Positions 1-9,469 are shown, numbered from the stretch's first letter. The stretch is 64,000 nucleotides of DNA from Verrucomicrobiales bacterium (GCA_027488845.1 JAIYBC010000060.1:186001-250000); one strand, 5' to 3'. Numbers and translations are program-made. The notes: generated by a model not told the origin, from the letters alone.

Positions 1-550
1 TGTCGCATGCCTGGAGTAGCCGGAAGTTCTCGAGCAACGTCTGCGCGGTGACATCCTCGTCCCGATAACGGCCGGAGACCGCGCAGTGGAGCCGGAGTTC
101 GCCCTGGCGTTCCTCCTGACGCTCGAGGAAGGCGTCCAGCAACGGGAGATCGGAAGGCCGGATCGTGCTGCGGTCCGCATGGACGGTGAGGAGGTTGCAC
201 GTGTGCATCGAGATGAGGATCGCGGCGTAGGGGTTGTCCGCGGCCACCACCTCCATCGCCCGGCACCGCACGCCGAGGTAGTCGGCGAGGTCGATCTCCT
301 CGAAGGCGCTGTACTTGCCGACCAGGTCCACCCCGAACGCGCTCGGCTTCCCCTCGCGGGTGAGCAGCGGCTTCACATCGCGCGCGGACCAGCCGTCGTC
401 GTGCCTGCGGATGCCCGCGAGGACGTCTTCCCTCGGAAACGGCGCACGGAAGAGAGCGTTGCCCCAGGCCTTGGCGAACTCGCCGGCGATCCGGGCGTGC
501 TCGGGATGCGTCAGCAGGAACCAGCCTTCTTCGGTGCGGTAGCGGAGCAT
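1..550 (-). CDS. DUF3891 family protein, 3' end outside window
   Basis: An open minus-strand frame starts at the ATG at 550-548 and stays open to the window edge, giving at least 183 residues (begins MLRYRTEEGWFLLTHPEHA). The layout, with an early TEEGW.L..HPEHA segment, a PFPREDVLAGIRRHDDGW segment and the later ILISMHTCNLL helix, matches the DUF3891 family as I know it. No biochemical role is established for the family. It begins 10 bases after the stop of the acetamidase-like gene on the same strand, so the two are probably co-transcribed. Its C-terminus is cut off by the window. The family name rests on sequence recognition only. Confidence 0.72.
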   Translation of the reverse strand, partial: MLRYRTEEGWFLLTHPEHARIAGEFAKAWGNALFRAPFPREDVLAGIRRHDDGWSARDVKPLLTREGKPSAFGVDLVGKYSAFEEIDLADYLGVRCRAMEVVAADNPYAAILISMHTCNLLTVHADRSTIRPSDLPLLDAFLERQEERQGELRLHCAVSGRYRDEDVTAQTLLENFRLLQACD

Positions 551-560
551 GGGGATCGGA

Positions 561-1493
561 TCAGGGATTCTTGGGGAAGAGGCTCTTCGCCAGCGTCCCG
601 GTGATGGTGACCATCGGGGTGTTGACGATCTGGCTCAGGCGGAGGTCCAGGGTCACGCTGCACAGGGTGTAGGCCAGTTCCGGCGTGAGTCCGAAACGGG
701 CCACCAGGAAATCGATCGCGTGGTGGATGACGTTCTTCGCCGCATCCATCGCGTTGGGCGCACTGGCGATGAAGGCCCAGGAGCCGAGGTCGTTGGCCGG
801 AACCCTTCGCGGAGGCAGCTCCGCGAAGGGTTCGTCCAGCCGGAAGTCCTTGCGCACGGTCAGGCGGAACTCCGCCTGCATCGGGGCCTCGATGCCGTTG
901 ATGCAGACCTCGCCGTCCCCCTGGGCCGCGTGGCCGTCGCCCGCGCTGAAGAGCGCCCCTTCGTTGAAGACGGGCAGGTACAAGGTCACGCCGGGAACCA
1001 GGTCCTTCACGTCGAGGTTTCCGCCGAACGGGCCCGGCGGGCGGGTGCGATGCTCACCCGGCTCGGGGGGAGCCACGCCCACGATCCCGAGGAACGGAGC
1101 CAACGGCACCCTCGCCGGCGCGAGCGAATCGCTGTGGTCCCCCTCGAGTTTCCAGAGGAACAGGTGCGGATTGCCGAAGCGTTCCGGTAGGCTTCCCAGT
1201 CCCTGGATGATGCTCGTCCATCCCCAGCCCTTGTGGTCGACGCGCCGGATGTCGATCTGCAGCACGTCCCCCGGCATGGCGCCCTTCACGAACACCGGGC
1301 CGGTGATGGTATGGATCTTCCCGCGGTCCATCCGGACGAAATCCTCCACGGTCGCCGACGGGAACATCTGGGCGCCGCTCGAATCCAGGCAGTCCATCAC
1401 GACGACGTCGCCGGACTCGATCTCGGCCACCGGCGGCAGGGCGTTGTTCCAACGGTCGTGGTTCCTCGAATCCGGGATGTGGTGGGTACGCAT
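561..1493 (-). CDS. acetamidase/formamidase family protein
   Basis: A 310-residue protein in the acetamidase/formamidase (FmdA/AmdA) family, which hydrolyses short-chain amides to ammonia and the acid. The start was placed at ATG 1493 (MRTHHIPDSRNHDRWNN), where family similarity begins; the frame extends upstream to 1640 but that part is Arg/Pro-rich and unlike a protein of this family. Typical elements are the N-terminal HDRWNNALPPVAEIESGD segment, GPVFVKGAMPGDVLQIDI, and the GDGHAAQGDGEVCINGIE motif that carries conserved metal/active-site residues. There is no signal peptide, so it is cytoplasmic. It precedes the DUF3891 gene by 10 bases and is divergent from the ThuA gene. The true substrate is unknown. 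Confidence 0.85.
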   Translation of the reverse strand: MRTHHIPDSRNHDRWNNALPPVAEIESGDVVVMDCLDSSGAQMFPSATVEDFVRMDRGKIHTITGPVFVKGAMPGDVLQIDIRRVDHKGWGWTSIIQGLGSLPERFGNPHLFLWKLEGDHSDSLAPARVPLAPFLGIVGVAPPEPGEHRTRPPGPFGGNLDVKDLVPGVTLYLPVFNEGALFSAGDGHAAQGDGEVCINGIEAPMQAEFRLTVRKDFRLDEPFAELPPRRVPANDLGSWAFIASAPNAMDAAKNVIHHAIDFLVARFGLTPELAYTLCSVTLDLRLSQIVNTPMVTITGTLAKSLFPKNP

Positions 1494-1948
1494 GGATGGA
1501 AACCTCGGAGGAAGCGGGGCCGCCGGCAAAGCCGGAAAGTCCACCGCCGCCCAATCGGGCACCGCAACCGACAAACACGGCCGCCCCGGAATGCACCAAG
1601 GCGGCCGCGCCGATGATCGTTTTCCATCATCACCGGGCACCGCAGCTCAAGCGGGGCCCGGCGGGTTGTTCGGGTGATTCCCAAAAGCAGAGGGCTTGCC
1701 AGACGTCCCGGCCACGCCCTCCGGCCGCCATCCCTGTCCAAAAGCACCGCCGCTGGGCAAAGAGAGACAATCCCCGGGGATGCGATGGTCGGAACGCGAC
1801 CGGATCCGGATCGCCGTCAGGATTCGACTCGCCGGAGTTGGCCATCCGCCGGCCAAGCCCGGCACATCCGGATCCCGACAGGTCGCCTCGACGCCTGAAC
1901 AAACGCTCGCCGCCGGTCGTCGGCAGGAGCACGTTTCCATCCCGTCCC
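1494..1948. other. divergent intergenic region, nothing recognised
   Basis: These 455 bases separate the minus-strand acetamidase-like gene from the plus-strand ThuA gene, so promoters for both should lie here. Open frames crossing it have Arg/Pro/Ser-rich translations with no family resemblance. I see no repeat module, RNA gene or convincing promoter. Confidence 0.5.
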
Positions 1949-2824
1949 ATGAACCGATTCCTCAAGCCACTGGCCGCGCTGCTCCTCGCCACCCATTGGG
2001 TCCGGGTCCTCGCGGCCGACACCTCGATCGTCCTCGTCGCCGGCAACCCCAGCCATGGCCGCGGCGACCATGAGTTCCGAGCCGGCGCGATGCTGCTGGC
2101 CGACGGTCTCAACCGGCTCCCCGGAATCCGCGCCACCGTGGCCAGCAACGGCTGGCCTGCCGACGTGACGGTCCTCAAGTCCGCCCAGGCGGTCCTGCTC
2201 TACGCCGACGGCGGCCAGGGACATCCGGCGATCCGTCCGGAGCGTTTGAAGCTGCTCAACGAACTCGCCTCCAAGGGTGTCGGCATCGGTGCCGCGCACT
2301 ACGGCGTCGAGGTGCCGGCCGGCGACCCCGGCTTCTCCATGCTCGATTGGACCGGCGGCTACTTCGAGATGTTCTGGAGCGTCAACCCGACGTGGACCGC
2401 CTCCTTCACCTCCCTTCCGGAGCATCCGGTGACGCGCGGGGTGAAGCCGTTCTCGGTCCACGACGAGTGGTACTACCACATGCGCTTCGCCCCGGACCGC
2501 AAGGGAGTGACCCCGATCCTCGCCGTCGTCCCGCCCGCCTCGACGCTCGACCGCCCCAACGGACCGCACAGCGGGAACCCGTTCGTCCGGACCGCCGTGG
2601 CCAAGGGCGAACCCCAGGTCCTGATGTGGACCTACGACCGCCCCAACGGCGGACGCGGCTTCGGCTTCACCGGCGGCCACTACCACAAGAACTGGGCCGA
2701 ACCCAACTTCCGCAAGATCGTGCTCAACGCCCTGCTGTGGATCGCCAAGGTCGAGGTCCCGGAAGGCGGGGTCGAGTCGTCGTTCACCGACGCGCAGCTC
2801 AACGCCAACCTCGACGCGAAGTAG
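1949..2824 (+). CDS. secreted ThuA-like domain protein
   Basis: A 291-residue ThuA-like protein (class I glutamine-amidotransferase-like fold). The start at ATG 1949 gives a clear signal peptide (MNRFLKPLAALLLATHWVRVLA) ending near residue 23. The body follows the family order: IVLVAGNPSHGRGDHEF, a QAVLLYADGGQGH segment, the LASKGVGIGAAHYGVE nucleophile-elbow region (without the Cys of true amidotransferases), and the C-terminal GFGFTGGHYHKNW motif common in planctomycete and verrucomicrobial copies. In these phyla such proteins lie beside sugar dehydrogenases and cytochromes and are thought to act in periplasmic sugar metabolism; no activity is proven. It is probably transcribed alone. Confidence 0.85.
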   Translation: MNRFLKPLAALLLATHWVRVLAADTSIVLVAGNPSHGRGDHEFRAGAMLLADGLNRLPGIRATVASNGWPADVTVLKSAQAVLLYADGGQGHPAIRPERLKLLNELASKGVGIGAAHYGVEVPAGDPGFSMLDWTGGYFEMFWSVNPTWTASFTSLPEHPVTRGVKPFSVHDEWYYHMRFAPDRKGVTPILAVVPPASTLDRPNGPHSGNPFVRTAVAKGEPQVLMWTYDRPNGGRGFGFTGGHYHKNWAEPNFRKIVLNALLWIAKVEVPEGGVESSFTDAQLNANLDAK

Positions 2825-3045
2825 CCCCGTTCGGAACCCGCGATTCCGGATTCCGGATTTGCGTGGAGCCTCGCCAACCCGCGCGAACCGGCCGAAAGGA
2901 ACTCGGAAACCACCGGGGACGGACGCGCCTTCGACCCCGCTGAATCGCTGCTTCCCGTGGCGCCTCGCGGTGGCCGGAATCCTCAGCCCCGCGCGGCAGT
3001 CCCCTGCGGCCTTGGCCTGGAACGGCTTCGGAGCATCTTCCCTGC

Positions 3046-5814
3046 GTGTCTGTCACGGCCGAGTTCCCATCCGAGTCCGCCGCTGCCGTTCCGCGCGGCG
3101 GATGCGCCCATTGCGGGGGTCCGCTGCCGGTGGAGGCCACGCCGACCGGCCCTGACCAGACGGCGTTCTGCTGCTACGGCTGCCGCGTGCTCGGCGCGCG
3201 TCCGGAGACGCTCCGCGAAGACCGCATCGACGCACCCCGCAACCCGAATCCCTGGGTGCGCATCGGTCTCGGAGCCGCCATCGCCGGTCAGGCCATGGTG
3301 CTGGGCCTGACGGTGAACCTCTCCGAGACCGAAGGCACCGTGCGTTGGGCCCTGCACGGCGCCCTCATCGCCTCGGCGCTCGCCGTCACCGTCCTCCTCG
3401 GCTGGCCGCTCTTCCGGGCCGGCTGGGATTGCGCCTGCCGACGCACGGTCGGCGTCGAATGGCTGTTCCTCTCCGGCGTCGTCGGCGCGTTCGGGGCCTC
3501 GCTCTGGTCCACCTTCTCCGGAGTCGGGGCCGTCTACTACGAAGTCGTCGCGGTCCTCCTCACCGTCTACACCGGCGGAAAGGCCCTCACCGCGGCCGCA
3601 CGGTCCCGCGCCCTCGCCGGCACCCGAAGCCTCGGTGACACCTTCCGCACCGCCCGGCTGGAAGACGGCCGCAGCGTGCCCGTGGAGACGATCCGGCCCG
3701 GAGACCGGGTCCGGATACGGCCCGGGGAGGTGATCCCGGTTGACGGACGTGTCCTCGCCGGCGAGGCCTTCGTCCGGGGCACGCCGCTCACCGGGGAACC
3801 GGATCCGGTGGTGGTCCGACCGGGCGATGCGGTCCACGCCGGGGACTTCTCCGAGGATGCCGAGCTCCTCGTGGAGTCCAGCGCCTCCGGAACCGCGCGA
3901 CGCATCGACCAACTCCTCGCGTCCGTCGAGCAGGCGCGGGGAACGCTCGACGGAACCCGTTCCCAGGCCCAGGCGGACCGCCTCGCCGGCGTGTTCCTGC
4001 CCCTGGTGCTCCTGACCGCGCTGGGGACCTTCGGTTGGTGGACCTGCCAGGGACAATGGCGGGAAGGCCTGTTCCACGGACTCTCCGTGTTGCTCGTGGC
4101 CTGTCCTTGCGCGTTGGGCCTGGCCACGCCGCTCGGACTCTGGCAGGCGCTCGTCCAACTCGCCGCCCACGGCGTCACCGTCCGCGACGCCGCCGTCGTG
4201 GAGCGCTTGGCGGAGATCGACACGGTGGTCCTCGACAAGACCGGCACGATCACCGAGGGCCGCATGTCGCTGGTGGACTTCGTCTCGCTGGGCGACGCCA
4301 CGGAACGACTGCGTCTGCTGCGGATCGTCCAGGCCGTCGAACAACGCAGCGGCCATCCCGTGGCCCGCGCCTTCCACCGGGACGAAACCGCGCCGGAGGA
4401 TCCGTCCATCGTGGTCGTCTCGTTCCGCGCGGTCCCGGCCCGCGGCGTCGAGGCGCTCGTCCAGGAAGGGAGCGATGGCACCCGGCGGATCCGGATCGGC
4501 ACCGCCGACTGGATCGTCGGTGGGAGCGACTCCGCCGTCGCCGGCCCACTCCTGGCCAGGATCCGCGCCGTGCCGGGGACGTCGACGGTCTGGGTCTCGG
4601 TCGACGACAAGCCGGCGGCGATCGCCTCGGTGCGCGAACGGGTCCGCGACTCCGCCGCGGAAGCCGTGCGGGAGTTGCGTGGCATCGGCGTCGCCGTGGA
4701 GGTGCTCTCCGGCGACCATGCGACACGGGTCGCCGCGGTCACCCGCGAGGTCGCCGGCCAGGACGCCCCCTTGGAATCGCGGGGAGCCCAGGACCCCATG
4801 GAGAAGGCGACGCGGCTCCGCGAGCTGGCCGCCGCCGGACGACGGACGCTGTTCCTCGGAGACGGTCTCAACGACGCACCGGGCCTGGGAGCCGCCCATG
4901 TCGGGCTGGCGGTCGCGGAAGGCGCCTCGCTCGCGGTGGCCACGGCCGACGGGGTGCTCCACGGCGGCGACCTTCGGTCCGTGTTCCGTGCCGTCCGTGT
5001 CGCCCGCAGTGTCGCCGAATCGATCCGGGGCAACCTCCGGTTCGCCGCCGCCTACAACGGCGTGGGCATGGCCCTGGCCGCCACCGGACACCTCCACCCC
5101 ATCGCGGCGGCCCTGCTCATGGCCGGCAGCAGCGTGGTGGTCGGCTGGCGCTCCTGGCGACACGACGGCTGCCACGCCGCGGCGGAACCGGATCGGCCCA
5201 CCGCACGCTGGTGGATCCCGGCGACGCTCCTCCTCCAGATCCCGATGTTGATGGGCCTCGGCCGCCTGGCCTCCGGCCCGTCCTTGGCGATCGCCCTGCT
5301 GATGGCCTCCTTGGCCGCGGGCGCACTCGTCTGGAGTCGACGGCGTCCGGAGATGGGCGGAGGAGTGCGGGCCACCGGCGACATGACGCTGGCGATGCTC
5401 GGACCCGCGGGTCTGGGAATGCTGCTGGGATGGTGGGTGGAAGCCGGTTTCCAACCGGTCATGCGGGACGGCGTGTGCCTCTGCTGTTCGGGACACGCCT
5501 ACTTCGGCGCCGGTTGGAAGATCCCCTGGATGCCGTTGGGAATGCTGCTCGCCGGCATGCCGGGAATGTGGGGCACGCTTTCCCGCTGGGACGGCCGTTG
5601 GGGCAGGATCACGGCGGCCGGCATCGTCGCGGCAGGGATGACGGCAGGGATGTCGGGGGGGGCGACGCTGGCGCTCCGCATCGCCGGACCGATGCATCCG
5701 TGGCAGTTCCCGGCGGTGTTCCTCGGAATGACCGTCGGGATGCTGGCCGGCATGTACTTCGCATGCGCGCTGGCCGAAGCGGCGCGACCCGCCTGGAAGG
5801 AAATCGGACGCTGA
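3046..5814 (+). CDS. copper-type P1B ATPase with Met-rich C-terminal membrane extension
   Basis: A 922-residue heavy-metal P-type ATPase starting at GTG 3046. Residues ~20-46 form the Cys-rich CAHCGG...CCYGC module (ATPase-cat_bd type); no HMA domain follows. The core has the CPC metal site in TM6 (LLVACPCALGLATP), the phosphorylation motif DKTGTITEG, the HP motif (SGHPVARAF) and GDGLNDAPGLG. These indicate Cu+/Ag+ export or FixI/CcoI-like copper delivery. After the core ends near residue 710, a further ~200 residues add about six hydrophobic segments with some 18 methionines, many in GM pairs, and a CLCC-SGH cluster. That tail is not part of the standard fold. No copper chaperone or regulator gene is adjacent. 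Confidence 0.88.
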   Translation: MSVTAEFPSESAAAVPRGGCAHCGGPLPVEATPTGPDQTAFCCYGCRVLGARPETLREDRIDAPRNPNPWVRIGLGAAIAGQAMVLGLTVNLSETEGTVRWALHGALIASALAVTVLLGWPLFRAGWDCACRRTVGVEWLFLSGVVGAFGASLWSTFSGVGAVYYEVVAVLLTVYTGGKALTAAARSRALAGTRSLGDTFRTARLEDGRSVPVETIRPGDRVRIRPGEVIPVDGRVLAGEAFVRGTPLTGEPDPVVVRPGDAVHAGDFSEDAELLVESSASGTARRIDQLLASVEQARGTLDGTRSQAQADRLAGVFLPLVLLTALGTFGWWTCQGQWREGLFHGLSVLLVACPCALGLATPLGLWQALVQLAAHGVTVRDAAVVERLAEIDTVVLDKTGTITEGRMSLVDFVSLGDATERLRLLRIVQAVEQRSGHPVARAFHRDETAPEDPSIVVVSFRAVPARGVEALVQEGSDGTRRIRIGTADWIVGGSDSAVAGPLLARIRAVPGTSTVWVSVDDKPAAIASVRERVRDSAAEAVRELRGIGVAVEVLSGDHATRVAAVTREVAGQDAPLESRGAQDPMEKATRLRELAAAGRRTLFLGDGLNDAPGLGAAHVGLAVAEGASLAVATADGVLHGGDLRSVFRAVRVARSVAESIRGNLRFAAAYNGVGMALAATGHLHPIAAALLMAGSSVVVGWRSWRHDGCHAAAEPDRPTARWWIPATLLLQIPMLMGLGRLASGPSLAIALLMASLAAGALVWSRRRPEMGGGVRATGDMTLAMLGPAGLGMLLGWWVEAGFQPVMRDGVCLCCSGHAYFGAGWKIPWMPLGMLLAGMPGMWGTLSRWDGRWGRITAAGIVAAGMTAGMSGGATLALRIAGPMHPWQFPAVFLGMTVGMLAGMYFACALAEAARPAWKEIGR

Positions 5815-5823
5815 GGAGCGTCC

Positions 5824-5857
5824 AGGCGCCGACCCTCCACGCGGACGGTCGGCGCCT
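5824..5857. terminator. hairpin between convergent genes
   Basis: A perfect 11-base inverted repeat (AGGCGCCGACC at 5824-5834, complement at 5847-5857) with a 12-base loop lies ten bases after the ATPase stop and 35 bases from the stop of the oppositely oriented peptidase gene. No T-run follows on either strand. A bidirectional transcription end is the likely role. Confidence 0.55.
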
Positions 5858-5892
5858 CGGAACCGGCAATGGAGGCTCTCGCCGTGGGCCGA

Positions 5893-8010
5893 CTAACGGA
5901 CCGCGGCGGCGGACATGCCCAACTGCTTGGCGACGAAGGCCAGCTGATCGGCCCGTTCCTCGATCTGCTTCGAGACCGGCTTGCCGGCCCCATGACCGGC
6001 CTTGCTCTCGATGCGGATGAGCACCGGATTGGGACCTTGGTGGACCTCCTGCAGGCGCGCCGCGAACTTGAAGCTGTGGGCCGGCACCACGCGGTCGTCA
6101 TGGTCGGCCGTGGTGACCAGCGTCGGCGGATAGCTCACCCCGGGCTTGAGGTTGTGCAGCGGCGAATAGGCATGCAGGGCCTTGAACTCCTCCGGGTTCT
6201 CGCTGCTGCCGTAGTCGCTGGTCCACGCCCATCCGATGGTGAACTTGTGGAACCGCAGCATGTCCATGACGCCCACCGCCGGCAGGCAGGCCCCGTAGAG
6301 GTCCGGACGCTGCGTCAGGCAGGCCCCGACCAGGAGTCCGCCGTTGGAGCCGCCCTGGATCGCGACGCGACCCTTGCGGGTGTAGCCGTTGGCGATGAAC
6401 CACTCGGCCGACGCGATGAAGTCGTCGAACACGTTCTGCTTCCTGAGCTTCGTCCCGGCCTTGTGCCATTCCTCGCCGTACTCCCCGCCGCCGCGGAGGT
6501 TCGGCACGGCGTAGATGCCGCCCATTTCCAGCCACACCAGGTTGGCGACGCTGAAGCTCGGGGTGAGCGAGATGTTGAAGCCGCCGTACGCGTAGAGCAG
6601 CACCGGCGTGTTGCCGTCCGGCTTCAGTCCCTTCCGGTGGGTGATGAACATCGGCAGCTTCGTGCCGTCCTTGCTGGTCACCCAGACCTGCCGCGTCTCG
6701 AAGGCGTCGGGATCGAAGCCGACCTTCGGCTGGCGCCACAGCGTGCTGGTGCCCGTGGCGAAGTCGTAGCGGTAGACCCGTCCGGGAACGGTGAAGCTGG
6801 TGAAGGAATAGAAGGTCTCCTTCTCCGCCCGCTTCCCGCCGAACCCGCCCGCGCTGCCGATGCCGGGAAGTTCGATCTCCTTCTCGAACGACCCGTCCAA
6901 CCGGTGCAGTCGCACCTGGCTCCGTGCATCCTTCAGGTATTCGCACACCAGCCGTTCACCGACGACGTTGGCGCCGGTCAGGGTGGCCTCGGCTTGCGCG
7001 ACCAGCTCCTTCCACTCGGCCCGGGCCGGCTTGCGGGTGTCGATGGCCACCACCCGTCCGCGCGGCGACGAAAGGTCGGTGAGGAAGAGGAAAACCGGAC
7101 CGTCGTTGCCGACGAAGTTGTAGCTCGCGTCGAAGTCGTTCAGCAGCTCGACCACCTTGGAGTCCGGCGTGGCGAGGTCCTTGAAGAAGACGCGGTTCCG
7201 GGTGTCGGTTCCCTGGCTCACGTTCAGGATCAGGTAGCGCCCGTCCTCCGTGACGCCCGCACCGAGTCCCCACTTCGGCTGGTCCTTGCGCTCATAGACC
7301 AGCATGTCCTCGGACTGCGCCTGCCCCAACCGATGCAGATACACCTTCTGGTACTCGTTCACCTGGGTCAGCGCCGCACCCGCCTTGGGGGCGTCGTACC
7401 GGGAGTAGAAGAATCCCGAACCGTCCTTGAGCCAAGCGATGCCGCTGAACTTCACCCATTCGATCCGGTCCGGAAGCTCCTTGCCGCTGGCGACGTCCCG
7501 CACCCGGATCTCCTGCCAGTCGCTGCCGCTCTTCGACACCTGGTAGGCCACCGTCCGGCCGTCGTCGGACGGGATGGGGGCCCCCATCGAGACCGTGCCG
7601 TCCGGACTGAAGGTGTTCGGGTCCACGAGCAGCACGGGCTCGGCATCGAGGTTGGAGGCGGTGAACCAGACGTTCTGGTTCTGGAGGCCGTTGTTGCGGC
7701 TGAAGAAGTACCGCTCGCCGGCGCGATACGGCGCGCTGTACCGCTCGAAGTTGAACAGCGCGGTCATCCGGTCGCGGATCGGCTTCCGCTGTGGGATCTG
7801 GTCGAGGTAGCCGAAGGTGACCCCGTTCTGGGAGGTGACCCAGTCCTTGGTCTCCGCGGAGTTGTCGTCCTCCAGCCAGCGGTACGGATCGGGCACCGCG
7901 GTCCCGTGGTAGGTGTCGACGGTGTCGGACTTGCGGGTGGCCGGATAGACGGTCTGGGCATGGGTGCCGGTCATGGAAAGCAGGACGGCGAGGGAGAGGA
8001 TGCGGATCAT
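5893..8010 (-). CDS. secreted prolyl oligopeptidase (S9A)
   Basis: A 705-residue prolyl oligopeptidase, which cleaves after proline in peptides. The start was set at ATG 8010, giving the signal peptide MIRILSLAVLLSMTGTHAQ; 13 extra in-frame codons upstream would mask it. An N-terminal beta-propeller (roughly residues 80-430, entered by DPYRWLEDDNSAET) precedes the alpha/beta hydrolase domain. The catalytic triad is visible: Ser in IQGGSNGGLL (~555), Asp in DHDDRVVP (~638) and His in ESKAGHGAGKP (~673). The RGGGEYGEEWHKAG segment is diagnostic of the family. Length is as expected (~700). It converges on the P-type ATPase gene. Confidence 0.95.
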   Translation of the reverse strand: MIRILSLAVLLSMTGTHAQTVYPATRKSDTVDTYHGTAVPDPYRWLEDDNSAETKDWVTSQNGVTFGYLDQIPQRKPIRDRMTALFNFERYSAPYRAGERYFFSRNNGLQNQNVWFTASNLDAEPVLLVDPNTFSPDGTVSMGAPIPSDDGRTVAYQVSKSGSDWQEIRVRDVASGKELPDRIEWVKFSGIAWLKDGSGFFYSRYDAPKAGAALTQVNEYQKVYLHRLGQAQSEDMLVYERKDQPKWGLGAGVTEDGRYLILNVSQGTDTRNRVFFKDLATPDSKVVELLNDFDASYNFVGNDGPVFLFLTDLSSPRGRVVAIDTRKPARAEWKELVAQAEATLTGANVVGERLVCEYLKDARSQVRLHRLDGSFEKEIELPGIGSAGGFGGKRAEKETFYSFTSFTVPGRVYRYDFATGTSTLWRQPKVGFDPDAFETRQVWVTSKDGTKLPMFITHRKGLKPDGNTPVLLYAYGGFNISLTPSFSVANLVWLEMGGIYAVPNLRGGGEYGEEWHKAGTKLRKQNVFDDFIASAEWFIANGYTRKGRVAIQGGSNGGLLVGACLTQRPDLYGACLPAVGVMDMLRFHKFTIGWAWTSDYGSSENPEEFKALHAYSPLHNLKPGVSYPPTLVTTADHDDRVVPAHSFKFAARLQEVHQGPNPVLIRIESKAGHGAGKPVSKQIEERADQLAFVAKQLGMSAAAVR

Positions 8011-8542
8011 GGTCGCGATTCCGGGTACCGGGAGGCATCCCGGCGCCAAGGGCTGCGGAAATCAACCACGCCCCCGTCGATGGGCTACAAGGAAAAAGCC
8101 GGCGAGCCGGAGGACACCGCCGGGTTTCGAGACGGCCGGAAGACCGGATCCGGCGCGCCGCTCACCAGGGCACGCAGCGAATCCTGTCGAAGGCGTTCCC
8201 GTTCAGACCACCCTCCGTGGCCGGGGTGGAAGTCGCCGGTGCGCAAATGGAGCAGCCGGAAACGAGAAAGGGGAGCGACCCTCCCCGGGCCGCTCCCCCG
8301 ACTTCGGTGGCCGGCACCTCCTTGTTGGCGCCGACCCAAGCCGACTTCCGCCGCCTCCAAACCCCACCTTTCCCCACTCACCTCACATGGCAGCGAAGCC
8401 GCGCTCCACAAGCAGCCCGGGTGCCAATGTCAGGACTCCACTTCCAGCGATGCATCCTACTGGCCACGAGGCTCTTTCAAGAAATGCCAGAACTGAGAAC
8501 CGAGATGGCCCGGACGTCGGCGACGGGAAAATCGCCGGAAGT
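8011..8542. other. intergenic region with one terminator
   Basis: These 532 bases lie upstream of the prolyl oligopeptidase gene and downstream of the DUF62 gene, both on the minus strand. The only structure I can support is the hairpin plus U-tract at 8260-8298. Small frames here translate to compositionally odd, family-less peptides. The stretch 8299-8542 is unusually long for a 3' untranslated region and could hold an unannotated RNA or small gene. Confidence 0.45.
8260..8298 (-). terminator. Rho-independent terminator after the DUF62 gene
   Basis: On the minus strand GGGGAGCG (8298-8291) and CGCTCCCC (8277-8270) form an 8-bp GC stem around a 13-base loop, followed by TTTCTCGTTT at 8269-8260. 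It lies 245 bases past the DUF62 stop and 250 bases before the peptidase start, so it separates the two transcription units. Confidence 0.7.
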
Positions 8543-9469
8543 TCAGGGGCGGCGGACCTCGAGGCTCCACTCCGGACCGGAACGGATGCCGTGGGTACGG
8601 GCGAAGTCTCCCTGGTTGAGGGCCACCGCCAGTTCGAGAAGGCTGTTGATGAACAACAGCGGCCGACCCTCCGGGACGTTCCCGAAGCTTTCCGCGAAGG
8701 GCACGACGCCGGACCAGACCACGCGGTCCTTCTCCAGGATCCGGACCTCGAAGCGTTCGCCGACCCGTGGAGCCAACCGAGAGTGCACCGACTTCCCGAT
8801 GCCGCTCCAGACGTTGCCGTAGTTGGGATCGAGAACCGGGATGTTCCCGCGCGCGACGCCGTCGCGGAACTCCGGCTTCTGATAGGGCAGCTCCACCACG
8901 CCGTTCGTGGCCAACGGCCCGACGTCCGCCATGCGGATGCGGCCGGCCGCCAGACGCGCGGCCACGTAGGCGAACAGGTCGCGGCCGTGGAAGGTGTAGC
9001 TCTCCTCGCTGCCGCGAAGACGCTGCTTCGCGATGTCGATCACCCGAAGCTCGGCGACGCCCAGCGACTCGGCGACGAAGGTCAGCGTTCCGTTGTCGGG
9101 CGTGACGAAGCGGTGGCCGCTGCGCGTCCGCAGCACCACCGCACGCCGCTCCGTGCCGACTCCGGGGTCGCACACGCTGACGAACACCGTGTTCGAAGGC
9201 CAATAGGCCGCCGTCTGCTTCAGACGGTAGGCCGCCTCCCAGATGTTGAAGGGCGGGATCTCGTGGGTGATGTCGAACAGCGGGATCGACGGGTCCACGC
9301 CGAAGGCGACGCCCTTCATCGCCGACACCGCACCGTCCTTGAGCCCGAAGTCGGACTGGAAGACGACCGCGGCGCGGTCCTTGGCCGAGGCCATGAAGCC
9401 GGAGGCGGACCACGCCAAGGCGAGGAGCACCACAGAGACGACGCGGAACAGGGGGAGGGAAGGTCTCAT
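8543..9469 (-). CDS. secreted DUF62 / SAM hydroxide adenosyltransferase-like protein
   Basis: A 308-residue member of the DUF62 family (SAM hydroxide adenosyltransferases, related to fluorinase and SalL), which split S-adenosylmethionine into adenosine and methionine. Core motifs are [34 protein letters not shown] (Asp101, Arg109), TPDNGTL, and [12 protein letters not shown] with the conserved His (~166), so the Asp-Arg-His triad appears intact. The start was put at ATG 9469; this yields a strong signal-like N-terminus ([20 protein letters not shown]) absent from well-known cytoplasmic members. SAM is not expected outside the cytoplasm, which makes the export signal odd. It begins 43 bases after the hisF stop and may share its transcript. 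Confidence 0.85.
   Translation of the reverse strand: MRPSLPLFRVVSVVLLALAWSASGFMASAKDRAAVVFQSDFGLKDGAVSAMKGVAFGVDPSIPLFDITHEIPPFNIWEAAYRLKQTAAYWPSNTVFVSVCDPGVGTERRAVVLRTRSGHRFVTPDNGTLTFVAESLGVAELRVIDIAKQRLRGSEESYTFHGRDLFAYVAARLAAGRIRMADVGPLATNGVVELPYQKPEFRDGVARGNIPVLDPNYGNVWSGIGKSVHSRLAPRVGERFEVRILEKDRVVWSGVVPFAESFGNVPEGRPLLFINSLLELAVALNQGDFARTHGIRSGPEWSLEVRRP

Noticed and set aside
8162-8377. Small minus-strand protein (71 codons) in the gap before the peptidase
   Set aside because: It spans the terminator hairpin and its translation shows no domain; coding is unlikely.
5869-8496. 875-codon plus-strand frame opposite the prolyl oligopeptidase
   Set aside because: Antisense shadow: low-complexity Arg/Gly/Val translation, and the opposite strand encodes a complete triad-bearing peptidase.
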